From NCBI RefSeq assembly GCF_008831285.2, contig NC_045150.1:15375362-15435361 (forward strand): a stretch of DNA of 60,000 nucleotides. Direction: 5' to 3'. Under the pieces are notes generated by a model. The model searched no databases and was not told where the DNA came from. It was given only the letters and a program-made list of their open reading frames with translations. This document shows, in pieces, positions 23,181 through 35,800 of the stretch. The position numbers were made by a program, and so were the translations under genes. Every line of letters starts with the position of its first letter. The first letter of the stretch is position 1. This stretch comes from Nymphaea colorata. Taxonomy: Eukaryota; Streptophyta; Magnoliopsida; Nymphaeales; Nymphaeaceae.

Positions 23181-23480
23181 AGGTATACAATTTGCTAATA
23201 TGTTGTTTCAGTATTATAGATCTCTTATAATAAACTAAGATAACTTTTTATGATTTGATGCATATGAAAAATGGTGGTCCTTTTATAGACACAAATACTT
23301 TTCGCGTCCCACAAGACGTTTATATACCAAACATAAACATTGAAAAATCTAAAGAGAATATGCAAATGATTGGAAGAAACATTGATTATACTTATCGGTA
23401 TGGCTTCAATGATGTACATGACTGCAATCATGATCTTAGCTCATGACAACATTAACAACTTTTACAAACATTAGTGATGT

Positions 23481-23600
23481 TTTAAGTTTGGAACTTTGAC
23501 AACTGTTATACTTTTGGTATTCTAAGTTTTGGAATTTTGAAAAATTAGTACTTGTGGTATTCTAAGTTTTGGAATTTTGAAAAATTAGTATTAATGTTTC
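23481..23600 (+). repeat. 40-bp tandem repeat, about 2.8 copies
   Basis: Units start at 23481, 23521 and 23561. The second and third both begin TCTAAGTTTTGGAATTTTGA; the first is a diverged copy (TTTAAGTTTGGAACTTTGAC). Units 1 and 2 both end TTTTGGTAT or TGTGGTAT. Confidence 0.88.
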
Positions 23601-24237
23601 TTTTCTTTCATCAAACTTAAATGATAATGCATGTTTAATAATGATAACATTTTGTAATTATTGTAAGGATTACATTAAACTCCATAATGTAGCTGAATAA
23701 TGGTTGGGAATGTGAATTTGAATACATGTAAGCTTTTCGTGATCCACAAAGGTTAAATGCACCTTATATCGTAAAACCAGAAGGGTCCTCACAAGATAAT
23801 GGTAACTGCTTGAATTGAATGTATGAACTACAAAAGTACTATCTGGATGTGATTCACTTTGTTGAATATGTTATTTCATTTGTCATTAATGATTGTAGTA
23901 ATAACTTTTTGTCATCCTTTTTCTAAGTGGTAAAAACTTTTACATTATTTTTTTCCTTTTTCTAATTTTTTGATATTTGTAAATCATATTTGATTTTTTT
24001 AAAATGAAGCATGTTTTTAGATGAATTCTATTTGCAAATGACCACATTTCTATCATAGATAACATTCAATACATTATCCATCCCAATTATTTTTGTTACT
24101 TTTAAAGACATTTTCACCATTAGCTTGATTTGGTGCCACATTGACATCAAATCAATAAAAATTGTAGTTTGTGCATGTGATTAGGTAAAATTATGGAAGC
24201 CCTGTTAAACATGTATTTTAAATTAAGTACATCTAAT

Positions 24238-24480
24238 AAATGAATTTAATAATATTATGAACACTATTCATTTTTAAATACTTTAACATTTTATTTCTTC
24301 AAATACTGACTAATTTTATTTTTCTTCTAGGACACTAAAAAGGAGTCAACCAAATTTTAAAAATGAATTTAATAATATTATGAACACTGTTCATTGTTAA
24401 ATAGTTTAACATTCTTTTTCTTCAATGATTAACTAATATTATTTTTCTTCTAGGACACTGAAATGGAGTCAACCAAATTT
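24238..24480 (+). repeat. Tandem duplication of about 122 bp
   Basis: Copy 1 (24238-24357) and copy 2 (24361-24480) both read AATGAATTTAATAATATTAT, GAACACT(A/G)TTCATT, TTTTTCTTCTAGGACACT and GAGTCAACCAAATTT with a few substitutions. Confidence 0.9.
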
Positions 24481-24484
24481 AACT

Positions 24485-26975
24485 CCTCAAAATAATCCAA
24501 AGTCAATGTTATTGAGATCCATCTTCATATAATTTTATATTGTTTGGATTCTATTGGAATATATGCTGCTTATATTCTTTTAGATTTCGTGTTACACCTC
24601 CAATAATTTTTTCTGTTATGTTCTATTGATTTGTCATTAAACATTTTATTAGTATATCTTTTATTTTGTTCTCAACCTAACTTGATTATAATTTCAAGGT
24701 GTGCATAAATGAGCTCAAAGCAACATATTTTGAAGGCATTTTGGACGTTTAGATTTTTCTTATAGGGTTTTGATTATTTAAAAATCAACATATGGTGCAT
24801 GTGGCCAAGCTAGGGGAAGGGCTTGATGGTTTTATTTGGGATACTAATTATTGACACTATGTTGCTTCATATTAGCTTTGAATTATTCTTCAAGTTCTGC
24901 TATGGTGTTCATTGAGTTTAAGTGTCTACTAAGTTGAATATTTATTCACAGGATTTCATTCTTTATGATAATGTCAATCATCTGGTACATGAGGCCAAGA
25001 TATGCACGTATAGGTGCCTTAGTCATGCATATTATAAGCCATGACATGAGATTGTTAGTGTACAATTATGGTATGTTTTATTTTACTTTGCTTTTCTTTG
25101 AAATGATATTCATGCATGTAATGTAAGGTTTGATTATGTTACCATTTATCATAAAATAGAAGATGACTTAAACCATGAGCAAGCTGTGCCTTTGTTGTAG
25201 ATTTCAGAAAGGTAGAATCAACAACACCCCACCTCTCACCCCAAAAGAAAAAAGCAAAACTAAAGTACTAATGTGTAGTCTGTTGTGTTGTTTCTTTTAT
25301 TTTACCTACATTGGAGCTTTCATATTTATCTAAAATAGATTCCTTAGTAAATTTCTAGGTAATGCACATGGCTTTCTAGAATAGAAATCATATATTTTTT
25401 TCTGTTTATATGATAATTATTATATTTAAACAAGTCACAACATGATATAGTTTCTCTACTATCAAACTATAGCAATAATTTTAATTGCTAAAAACGTTTC
25501 CCAAGCATGGTATTTAGAACTTGTATTTGTTAACATTTTAAGTATGAGTAGAGCGGCACTTTCCCTTTTTCTTTTGATATTAGAACTTTAACATCCATAT
25601 CTTTTGTTTAATTTACATTGATTCATCTCCACTTTTTAAACAAGTTTTCCAATAGTGGACAAGAAATACATTTATTATATATGAGAAGAGTTAGACCAAC
25701 AACTTTTGTAGTTGACTATTAGAAACTTGTTTAGAAGGTGGAGACAAATGAATGAGTGTAGGTTAAATGAAAGATATGGATGCTTACAACAAATAAAATA
25801 ATTGAACAAACATGTTGCATGCTATATATGTTACATGTGATTTTTTTTTTATAGACAAAGAGTTGGGAAATAGATGACTTTGACAATGGCAGCTTCTATC
25901 CAATCTTTCCTGCATAGATCTCTCTCTAAGACAAGTCTTATTTGGCCAAATTTGTTATTTGCAAGGACAAATATGAGTATGTTTTTCTTATAATAGTTGG
26001 TCTTGAACTTATCTAAAAACCTTCACACTTACGTACCATCATCATTAAGAAAATCACGCCATTTTCCCTCATGTCTAGGGCAAAACTTCTTAGATACTTG
26101 AACTCAACGGACACAAAAAAAAAATGTTCGGTTCTCACAACAACTCATTCTCTAACTGAATTAATTCTGAACCAAACATTCAAAACTAGTGGAAAGCATC
26201 AAACACTACTTTTCCTATAAACAAATATCTAAAAGAAATCAGAGACACCTTTCAATGTTGACATGTGAGACCTTACAGATGTTAAACCAAGACATTTGTG
26301 TAAAATTATGCGATTTCAAAAGCAAAGGATAAAGTCACCAATGAGATCAACGGTCGCACTTGTGTTATCGCCTACTTCTACTGATTTTTTGGTCTTCGGT
26401 AAGCTTTGATGTTTTATGTTGAATAATGTTAGAAGGTTACAGTCCTTATGCTACACTCTTGAACCAATGACAACACTGTTACAAGTAGTGAGCAAGTGGT
26501 AAAAGGAGAATATGGAGGGTGTCAAGTTGAAGAGATTGGATCAACTTCTTATGCTGCCATTTTGTTTCATGAACTCTTCCATGTAGTTGTCACTGTAAGG
26601 CTCAGTGGTTCGTCTCACTGTCCACTTGGAAATTAGAAAAGAAGCCTATATCATTGGGCTGTTGTTGGGTCCTTTTGAAAATGATTGAATCTAAGTGCAA
26701 GACTACACTTTTAAATTATTTCAGCATTCAACTGCTTAGTACAATTGAATTGATCTCTTTCCATACCACGATATCAATGTTGATCAATTTTACATATATT
26801 ACTTCTACACGTTTGATTATTGTTACAATTGGGCTGCATAGGTTTATCATCAGCCATAAGAAACCATATCAATGATGGTTTATAAGTCAAGAAATGTAGT
26901 TACTTTATTCGATGCTTAGTTATATTTAAATAACATACACACACACACACACACAATATATATATATAATATATA

Positions 26976-27034
<59 letters not shown>

Positions 27035-28370
27035 CACGTATGTGGACCCAATAGGCCATTCTGATGATAGATAGTTCTCTTAAATGTTATAAAGTTTGGT
27101 TTTAAGAGGCATCTTTACTCGGTGTATAGTTTTTGTAAATACGATTCGGTGTTGCAATAAATGAGGAGAGCCCCTCCCACGCAGATGGCTTTCATTGTAA
27201 GAAACATATTTACACTCAATGATTAACGCAACCTCTTAGTTGCAAGAAAAAGCCTCCCAAATTGAAAGTAGGGATGCTCAATATAGGTTTCAAACATGAA
27301 GTGCTTATGTCGTCGAGCAAAAAATTGCCTGTACAGGATTCCATATAATCTGCTTTGCATTCCAACTCAAATTCAGATTCATTTTTGAAACCTAATTAAA
27401 ATCTCGCTAGCATATGTGGCGTTTATATGTAATACAAGAACAAAACTTGAAACTAAAAGGTTACTTTTTGAAAAAGATTAAAAGATCCGCCCATCATACA
27501 GTTTACCAAGGGCCCCATTAGCTAATGTATTGGCTTATTCCAAAAGGAGTTCCTTGATTTTTCTTCTTCAACTACGACCACATAAATTTTAAAAGTTCTT
27601 ATGTGACTAATACCTAATCATTATTTTAATTCATAAATTGATTTTGTATATGACAACAAAGTGGTTGCATAAAGAACGTGGTAGTCATACTTTCTCCAGG
27701 AGTAGGTAAACCAGTATGGCTCCTATTTTCCTCAACCTATCTTGGAGCTTTCTTGGTTTCAACGTCCAGTCATGAGTTTCAGGAAAGCTTACATCATTTA
27801 GTTGAAAGAAAAACAGTTGAAATTGACAAATATAACTTAAAATAATTGACTACCTAAGCAAATGGCAGGAAGGACATGTGCCGATGTAAGCACCATGGCG
27901 GAGATGGACTTATGAATTATCCATAAGGTCTAAGATGAATTTGAAAGAAATCCTCTCTAAAAATAACTTTGTCTTATCACCTAAATACTCAAATCAAGTT
28001 TTTAAAACTCGTTGGAAAACCTAATTGTCATAAAGCTTGATTTTAACTAAAACATTACTTTTTAAGGGTATTACAAAAACACAACCTAACCAGTTATTAG
28101 ATGTAATCATTATGAGTTCAATATATACCCTGGAGGTTATGTGTTATGGAGAGGGGTGAAAGGAGCCTTACCCAACGAAGCTGTTTGGGTTATCATATGA
28201 TAAAAAGTGAGTTGTTGGTTCAATCTTTGTGTGCTCACAAGCCAAAGTAGGTATAAGCTTTCAATGTGAGGGTATTAACTCTAGGATTTTATATGTCAGT
28301 TGCCAGACAAACCGTAAAGTCATTTGACCCGAGTCTGGTTTCATAGAGTCATAAACCAACTGCTCTTTAG
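24485..28370. other. Gene-free AT-rich interval
   Basis: No protein, RNA gene or element ends could be supported apart from the microsatellite at 26.9-27.0 kb. Short reading frames are isolated and lack motifs. It lies upstream of the RNF170-like gene. Confidence 0.4.
26938..27034. repeat. Compound (AC)n(AT)n(GT)n microsatellite
   Basis: ACACAC run, then alternating AT, then TGTGTG run. The outer AC and GT blocks are complementary, so the whole can fold back on itself. Confidence 0.92.
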
Positions 28371-28374
28371 GGGC

Positions 28375-28535
28375 TCATTTGGCAACAATAACATTTTGTT
28401 ACCGTTTCATGAATTTGCCCCAAAAAACATAAAAAGTGAATTTATGAACGGTGTTTTATGAATTTATCTCATTTTTTGGGACAAATTCACGAAGCAGTAA
28501 TATAATGTTATTGTTGCAAAACAACCTTGAAGATA
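28375..28535. mobile_element. Small inverted-repeat MITE
   Basis: The left arm reads GGCTCATTTGGCAACAATAA then GTTTCATGAATTTGCCCCAA. The right arm carries the complement: TTGGGACAAATTCACGAAGC then ATAATGTTATTGTTGCAAAA. The arms meet around a short AT-rich loop containing GAACGGTGTTTTATG. The whole is about 160 bp and could form a hairpin. The TSD is unclear. Confidence 0.7.
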
Positions 28536-28799
28536 CAAAATACAAAAACAAATCTGCCCTAAAGATAGGTTGAAACAGATCCTTGGAACAAATTTATAAA
28601 ATACTGAGCCCATGTTTTTGTCGCCAGACGCCCTTTTACATATAACTCTTTTGCATAGACACCATAACCTTGCTAAGAAGAGCACTAGCAAAATAATTAG
28701 AGACGAATCCAGATTCCAATCACGTTGGCAACGGTTCGTTGGAAAATATGTCGATTGTCTATGGTTATTTGATTTGGACCTGTAATTGGTCATTGTCAG

Positions 28800-29476
28800 A
28801 TTTGGATTTGGATCGCAAGGTTTTCACAAACAAATTTGTACCAGTCTTTAGGGAAGTTTTATAAAGTCAACTGCAGAAAAGGAAAGTGAGTTTCTTGACT
28901 ACTATGATTGGGTGGGGATGCAAATGGATCGGGTACTTTCGGTAATCACTTTGATTTCGAATCCATTTGGTTGTGTCTAGTTAAGAAATTCACACCCGAT
29001 TAATAAATGAATTTGGATTGTGCTTGGAGTTGCGACCAAATTCGATTTCAATTCCGAAATCTGAGTAGGATTCAATGAAGATCCGACCCAATTACGTATA
29101 AAGTTCGGACCTTATCCTGATTGGGTCCGAATTCGAGTTTGAAAATGACATCTGTAGGTCCAAGTCCTCATACGACATTTTAAGCAAAACTCCGTCGCAA
29201 GAAAAAGCGAGAAGTCCGTCTTTGGGGTTACCGAAAAACGTTGTCACGTAAATGAAAGTCTCTTCCTCTTCCACCATCCCAAGTGAGAGAAGCAGAAACG
29301 CGGAATCAGCCCACGTAGAATAGCTGGGGCCCCGAGGAAGGAAGGAAGGAAGGAAAGAGTGCCTCTTCTCTGTCGCCGGCGTTGACGTCGTGGGCGCCTC
29401 TTGCAGGAAGAAGGACGAGGAAAAGAGATCATCAAAATCTCTATATATCTGTCTCTCGCTCGCTCTCTGAACGACC
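28800..29476. promoter_or_regulatory. Upstream region and 5' leader of the RNF170-like gene
   Basis: The last about 150 bp before the ATG at 29477 become GC-rich and end in a CT-rich leader (CTGTCTCTCGCTCGCTCTCT). A TATATAT sequence lies at about 29441-29447, only about 35 bp from the ATG, so it may sit inside the leader and not be the TATA box. Further up, 28900-29130 has GATCGGGTAC and GGGTCCGAATTCGAG words typical of a dispersed plant repeat. The transcription start is not determined. Confidence 0.4.
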
Positions 29477-29567
29477 ATGGAGGCTCCTCCATTGAACGAC
29501 TGTTGCTCGATCTGTCACGACGACTTCACCCTCGCCTGCCAAGCCAATTGCTCCCACTGGTTCTGCG
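29477..29567 (+). CDS. RNF170-like coding exon 1
   Basis: Starts ATGGAGGCTCC in a good context (ACCATGG). Encodes the first half of the RING (CCSICHDDFTLACQANCSHW then FC) and ends with one base of the Gly codon before GTAACT. Confidence 0.92.
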
Positions 29568-32500
29568 GTAACTTCCTCTCTTTCTTTTTTCCTCTTTACT
29601 TCTCCTTATCTTTTTCCTTATCCGTTTCTTCTGGGCTGCTTCTCCATCTTTTCTTCTTTCTTGTAGGACTTTTGATTCTGTTTATAACGAACTCAGAAGA
29701 ATTAGGGTTTGAATTGCGTGGAATTTTGTTTTCTACCATTTTGATGTTATTTTTTGGCGTTTGCTTTTGCTTTTTTGGTCAATTGCTTTATTGTGGATTC
29801 ATTTAAGTGGATTGTGAGTTATTAAAAAACGGAACGGAGAGAATTTAGTCGCTTGGGCAGAGCTTTGACTTATTGGATTAATTCAGCTCTGATCAAAAGG
29901 ATATCGCTTATGCACGATCTTGGCGTGATATGTGGCTACATAGGAAAACCAGAGGCAGTCAAATATCTGCTAGATTATGTTCTTCATGTTGAGAAGACTT
30001 GCGTACCACGGTCTTTTCCATGTGTCAAAATGTTATCCGTGGCTTCTTGATCGGAAAGAAATGTTCTGATCTGTCTTAATCCGCCTTTTGATTCTAAGGA
30101 AATGTTTTCATGGAAAGATTTCCATGAAAATATTGCTTCGATTTTTTTTTATCTGCTTTAGGCGGAACTTGAGAACTTTCTCTTGAATTTTTTCTCTTGT
30201 ATTTGATTGTATAAATAATGTGAAACAAACCGCCACCACTTAGCCTGTCCAATGGTCATCCTCTCCTACGCATCTCTGCTAACACCTTCCACTACCACTA
30301 ACAATGGTAAATTCCTTTGGTGCATGCATCCTGTGCTTACCAGACATCGAGTCTAGTTTTACTGGCCAAACAAAACAGCAAATTTTACCAGCATGTCATA
30401 TTCTGTGTACCTATCCTGATCCACACGTCTGCAAGTAAGTTCTAGCCAAATCCTGAGGTCAAGATCGAGGACTGGCCTTTTACCAAGTGTTAGATAACAA
30501 TAGTCTAGTTGAAACAATAAAAAACCACTGACAGTGGCAAGGCGCTCTAAGGCTAAACCTATATGTGGCCCACCATGCTGCTCATGTGTGCCCTTTTCTG
30601 TTTTGTTTGATCATTATTTCCACATTTATAGTCCTTATAATATAAGCCAATTTGTGCATGTAGCAATTGAGCCAGTAGTTAAAAACGTAATGTCACATAA
30701 AAAATTGCAATTTTTTCTTTAACATCAAGGAATCATAAAATTCACAAAAAATAAAAGGAACAATATTAATCCATATGAAAAACATAAATTGCATAAGTTG
30801 TATAATAAATAACAGGTGACAAGCATAAAACACCAATTAAACAAGAATATGGTAAACAAAGATTCACGTACATCAACTTAAACTTGGAGTTCCCAATACA
30901 TAGTTAAGAAAAAAGGTTCAACTACATGATTCTAAAATTCAAATCCCTATTAGCAAAATCCTTATAGGCTTAGAATAATCAAAATAAGAGGAAATATTTC
31001 CATAATAAAAACTTGATGATCTTCACTAAGTTTATTTTGGTTTGTTAGGTTCTCCTGCTACACTAAATTCTTCTTGATGTGTTGGATCTGTTTGGTCGTA
31101 CTGCTGATGCTTCTGTGGCAACATCCTCATCTTTAGAATCAAGGACTGTTGTCGTATTGTCTATTGTGCCTTGATATTCAGAGTTAGAGACTACCAATGG
31201 CCTAATGTTCCTTGATTTTCAAAGTCAAAGGCAATATCTTGACCATGTGGATTTGGATTGTCAATTATACCCTTTGTGCTTCTATACGTGATTACTTTGA
31301 ACCCCTTTATGATTCTTTCATGCACATCAGGATGCATTTTTCAGCCAGTCAATATGCATCGTAATCCTTTGCAACCCACCCTTTAGACGTTTGTCACAAA
31401 AAAACATGTTATAGTTTTCTTGAACATTCTGAACTCTGAGATCATCATTTCTTCCTACTCCAGCCATGATCAAATCTAACTCGAAAATTAACAAAAAAAA
31501 ATATTTACAGTATTCCAGGCAAAAATCTATGATAAAGATCAGAGTATGAGTATCCTCATAAAACAATAGAAATCTATGGTAAAAGGGCAAACCTTATACC
31601 TTCACTTTGAAAGTAAGCTCCCACAGAAAAAATAAGTAGAAACTCTCTTTGGTCAATGCAAAATCATGCTCTCCCACATATATTTGGCCTTATTGACATT
31701 TTTCCTCTTGAAAAAAATGGGAGCTTCGTCTATGCACGGCACTAGAAGTGTCTAAGAGTTGTGGGACGAGAGGTAAACCAACAAACCGAAAAAAGAGGTG
31801 TTTGGATTCTTGATTGCAAATCTGATACAAGCTGTACCATATCTAACAGTATGTACAACACCATATGGTACAATACGGTATGGTATAAATATGTTGCACC
31901 CTTGTAATTACAAGGGTGTATCAACACGTTTTCCTACAGTTGTGATGCACATGGCATGACACATATATCACTGGCGTTGCATATAACCGCCATGGGCTCC
32001 TAATCTACACACCAATTTCGGCATATCATCAAACATATTGTCGAAATCTTCAATCAAGTTGGCAGTCCTGGTATGACATAAGCCAGAGAGAGAGAGAGGG
32101 AGAGAGTAGCAACACTGTTAATAGATGCATGTAGAAGAGCAAAGAATTGGAAATATTGCCCCTACTGTACCAGTATTATGAGGCAATTTTTCATAGAAAA
32201 ATGCTAGACCTCTCAACAGATGAACCTTTTTAGCATTTTTTGGGGAAAATTTTGAAAAATGTCCATGAAATTGTTTTTTTGTCATTTGCTTGGGTATGTG
32301 AAGCTCACAGGAAAAATGGCAAAAGTTTATTGCTTGATCAGCCTTTGCTACAATCAAATGGGGCTTTAATATTGCTAAGTACAATTTCACTGTGCTTGGA
32401 TACCCATTTGCTCAATGAATTGTTTCTCGCTCATGACATAAAGAGGAGGGATGTTGTTTAACTACAAGTTAGGTTACCTGCCGCTTGAAAATACCTTGTT

Positions 32501-32781
32501 CATTACCCTGGATGCCTTGGCTTGCCTAAGTGCTCAATGGTGTATGTTTTTCTTCTTTGACAATTTAAAAACTTTGTTAGCTGTTCCTTGTTCTTCTTTT
32601 GTACTTCTATGACATGCTTTGTTGTCTTGCTTCTGTTTTTGTGATTTTTTTCCCACCTTTTTGTTGTTTCATGTGTTTTTGGATTACAAGTACGTGTATG
32701 TATGGATGTATGGAGTCTATGGACACTTATAGTCACAATTATAAATCACATGCTATTATACTTTGAAAAAAAATAAATATA

Positions 32782-32823
<42 letters not shown>

Positions 32824-35800
32824 GCACACACACACACTCACCTAGGCTGCTAAACTTGGTTGATCACTTAGGCTACCTACCATACCAATATACCATTTGG
32901 AATACCTAGAACATCATGTAGGATCCCTAGGCTTGACCTGGTCATCAATAGCTTAAACATTTTTCCTTTTGGAAATGCAGATTTTTGTTCTTATTATTTT
33001 TTTCTTCTGTTTTTGTGCAGTTTTTTTTTTACTTTTTCTTTTTGCATTTTATGTTGCATGAACAATATATGTATCCAGGTCTGCACACTTATAGTGATAG
33101 TAACTGTTAGAATTCATATGCTATTGCCCGTTCAATATTTTATTGTTTTAATTTTTTAGCTCATGTATATATTTATTATCTTCTTAGAATCTTATTAGTT
33201 AATACCTTTTCTTGCTTATTGGATTTATAGTAGAAGAGAATTTACAGAAGCAATGATAACTTGAATTACTATATTGATGATTTATATATATGTATATATA
33301 TATATATATGTTTTAATTAAATTACTAAGTTTAAGTTTTGTTTCAGGATTCTAGTTTTCGAAAGTAGAATTAAATACTTAGCGCATGGTAAATTTTTGTA
33401 TGCCTTATGACATTGGAAATCATTGTGTCGCTTCTAACATTGTTTTGTGCTATACAACTTATAAGTTTAATTCTTCAAATTTATTAGATTTGATCTCCCG
33501 AACTTTTAGTTAGGTCTACGAAATGTTTAATGTGTTTGTGTTATTGTGCATTTTAATTGTTTTAACTGTTTGCTTTGGTTTCATTGCTAATATTATATAT
33601 ATATGTGTGTGTGTGTGCGTGTGTAAATCTATAAGTTCCTTGGATTTCTTCATCTAGGTTCCGATGGCGAAATCCTCTGGCCGCACAATGCCCGATGCAT
33701 TGTATCGGGCCGAATAGCTGGAGGCAATGTTGTAAAACGCGTATCATATAAGCCGTATCGGTCGGGCTTTAAGATACGCCGTATCGTAACGTATCGTAAT
33801 TGTATCATATTTTTTTTAAATGATAATAAATCAGAAAAAATTTAAAAAATGGGAAAAATCATAAAAAAAATCAGAAAAATTAAAAATAATAAATTCTTCA
33901 TAGAAAACATGTTTTAGATAATGATACTATGATAGAATTATTATTGCTAAATGCGATAAACTTACGTGTTCACGGTTCATCATTCCTACTTCATAGACAT
34001 CAAAATTCATAACAATATCATTCAATTTCAATCAACAAAGCATAAGCCATAAAATGATAAAACATTCAAGTGTTCAACAACCATAGATTCATAACTCTGA
34101 AGTCGTTTGATACATATATAATGATTCATCATTCATAATCTTTATCATCTTCATCTTCTTCTTTATCTTCATAGTCAAGAATTGGAAGATCCTCACCAAC
34201 ATATTGAGTAGTAGCACTAGTAGACTCTCCTTCATCAACAAAGCCTTTTGTTGCTTCAGTTGCAAGGTTGAAGCATTCAAGATCTTCATCATCAAATATT
34301 GTAGCTGGTTCTTCCTCAATCCATGGCTCCAGATCGTCAAGGTTTTCCAAGCTGATAGGATCGAATTGAGATGTGTGCTTCCTTGCTGCTGTTTTTTGTA
34401 ATTCTCTACATTACATAAGAGAAAACTTGTTAATATATAATTTCATATAAATATATTGTACAAAAAATGTAAACATTAAGCTATATTATCTTTGTTTCAA
34501 CCTCATATTATATCAAACAAAGACAAAGTCATTCAACCTTTTATGTTCGAGCCTATTCCTTTTTTTGCTATGGATATGTTGGAACACACTCTAGTTCCTT
34601 TCGCATCCACTAGCACTGCATGTCTGGCTGAAGACTTTGATTGCAAAACGTGTTAGGTTTGGAGTTTGGACAATCAAACCCATACCTATTCCACCACAAA
34701 TCTAAACAAAAATATAACATTATAACAAATCAATGTGAAAGTTCTAAAAGAATCAAATGTAACAAATGCAAAATAAATTAAACATTTCTATGTATTTACC
34801 TGGACGCATGGTTGTCCTGGCTCGAACGGCGACAGGTTGTCCCATGCCCCGATAACAAGTCTCATATAGATCCAACTCATTGCTGACGACATCTTGTTCT
34901 ATAGAATCTGCCATTAACACGTTAATACAATCCAACAAACCACACAAGACTTCTCTGTCCTTAAATGTAGGAGAAAATCTAATTGCAGGATTTATATAGT
35001 AAGCTGCTGCATGAAGAGGTTGATGAAGCTGTCCAGTCCACCTTTTATCTATCATCTTCCATATGGGCATATATAACTTTTTCTTTCCTTTTAAGTTGTC
35101 TCGAATTGCCTCTTTTGCTTTATCCATGGCCTCATATAAGTACCCTATAGAAGGCCTATCATCGCTGTCAGCTAACATGAGGACTTTCACTAATGGAACA
35201 CAGACCTTCAATAGCTTCACACATGATTCCAAAAATTCGTTATTAAATATGATATCCACAACTAAAGAAGCATTTCTTTTACAAGCATGTGGATATGCAG
35301 CCCATTCTTCACTAGCGAACATCTGCTTCAAAGGAGTTCTTTGTTTCATCACACTCTGCACAGTCAATACATTTGTGGCAAATCTAGTTTGTGCAGGTCG
35401 TATCAATGCAACTCCATTTGTAAACTTTCTCATCAAACTCAATACATATGCATGATTATAGATAAATTTTGTTACCTCTTGACATTGGTCAATGACTGAT
35501 TTAATATCGTGCATCTCATTAAGATCTTGAAGCATAAGATTAACACAATGAGTGACACATGAACTCCAAAAAAATGTTCCATACTTTTGAAATAACAAAT
35601 CTCTTGCAGCTCTATAATTTGCAGCATTATCTGTAATCTATGTCACATAGGCACGGGTACGGGTGCGGGTATGGGTGTCTGTGCTGGTATGGGTACAGAC
35701 CATTTTTAAAAACCTTGGGTACGGGGGTACGGCCATATACACACATGCACATATACATATATATGTCAAAAAATTTCAAACAAAATAACATATTCACACA

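Noticed and set aside
29441-29447. TATATAT as a TATA box of the RNF170-like gene
   Set aside because: Only about 35 bp from the ATG, which would leave almost no leader; kept only as a possibility in the upstream-region entry.
29092-29478. 128-codon minus-strand frame over the RNF170-like promoter and leader
   Set aside because: It is the complement of the leader and a dispersed repeat, with no recognisable protein.
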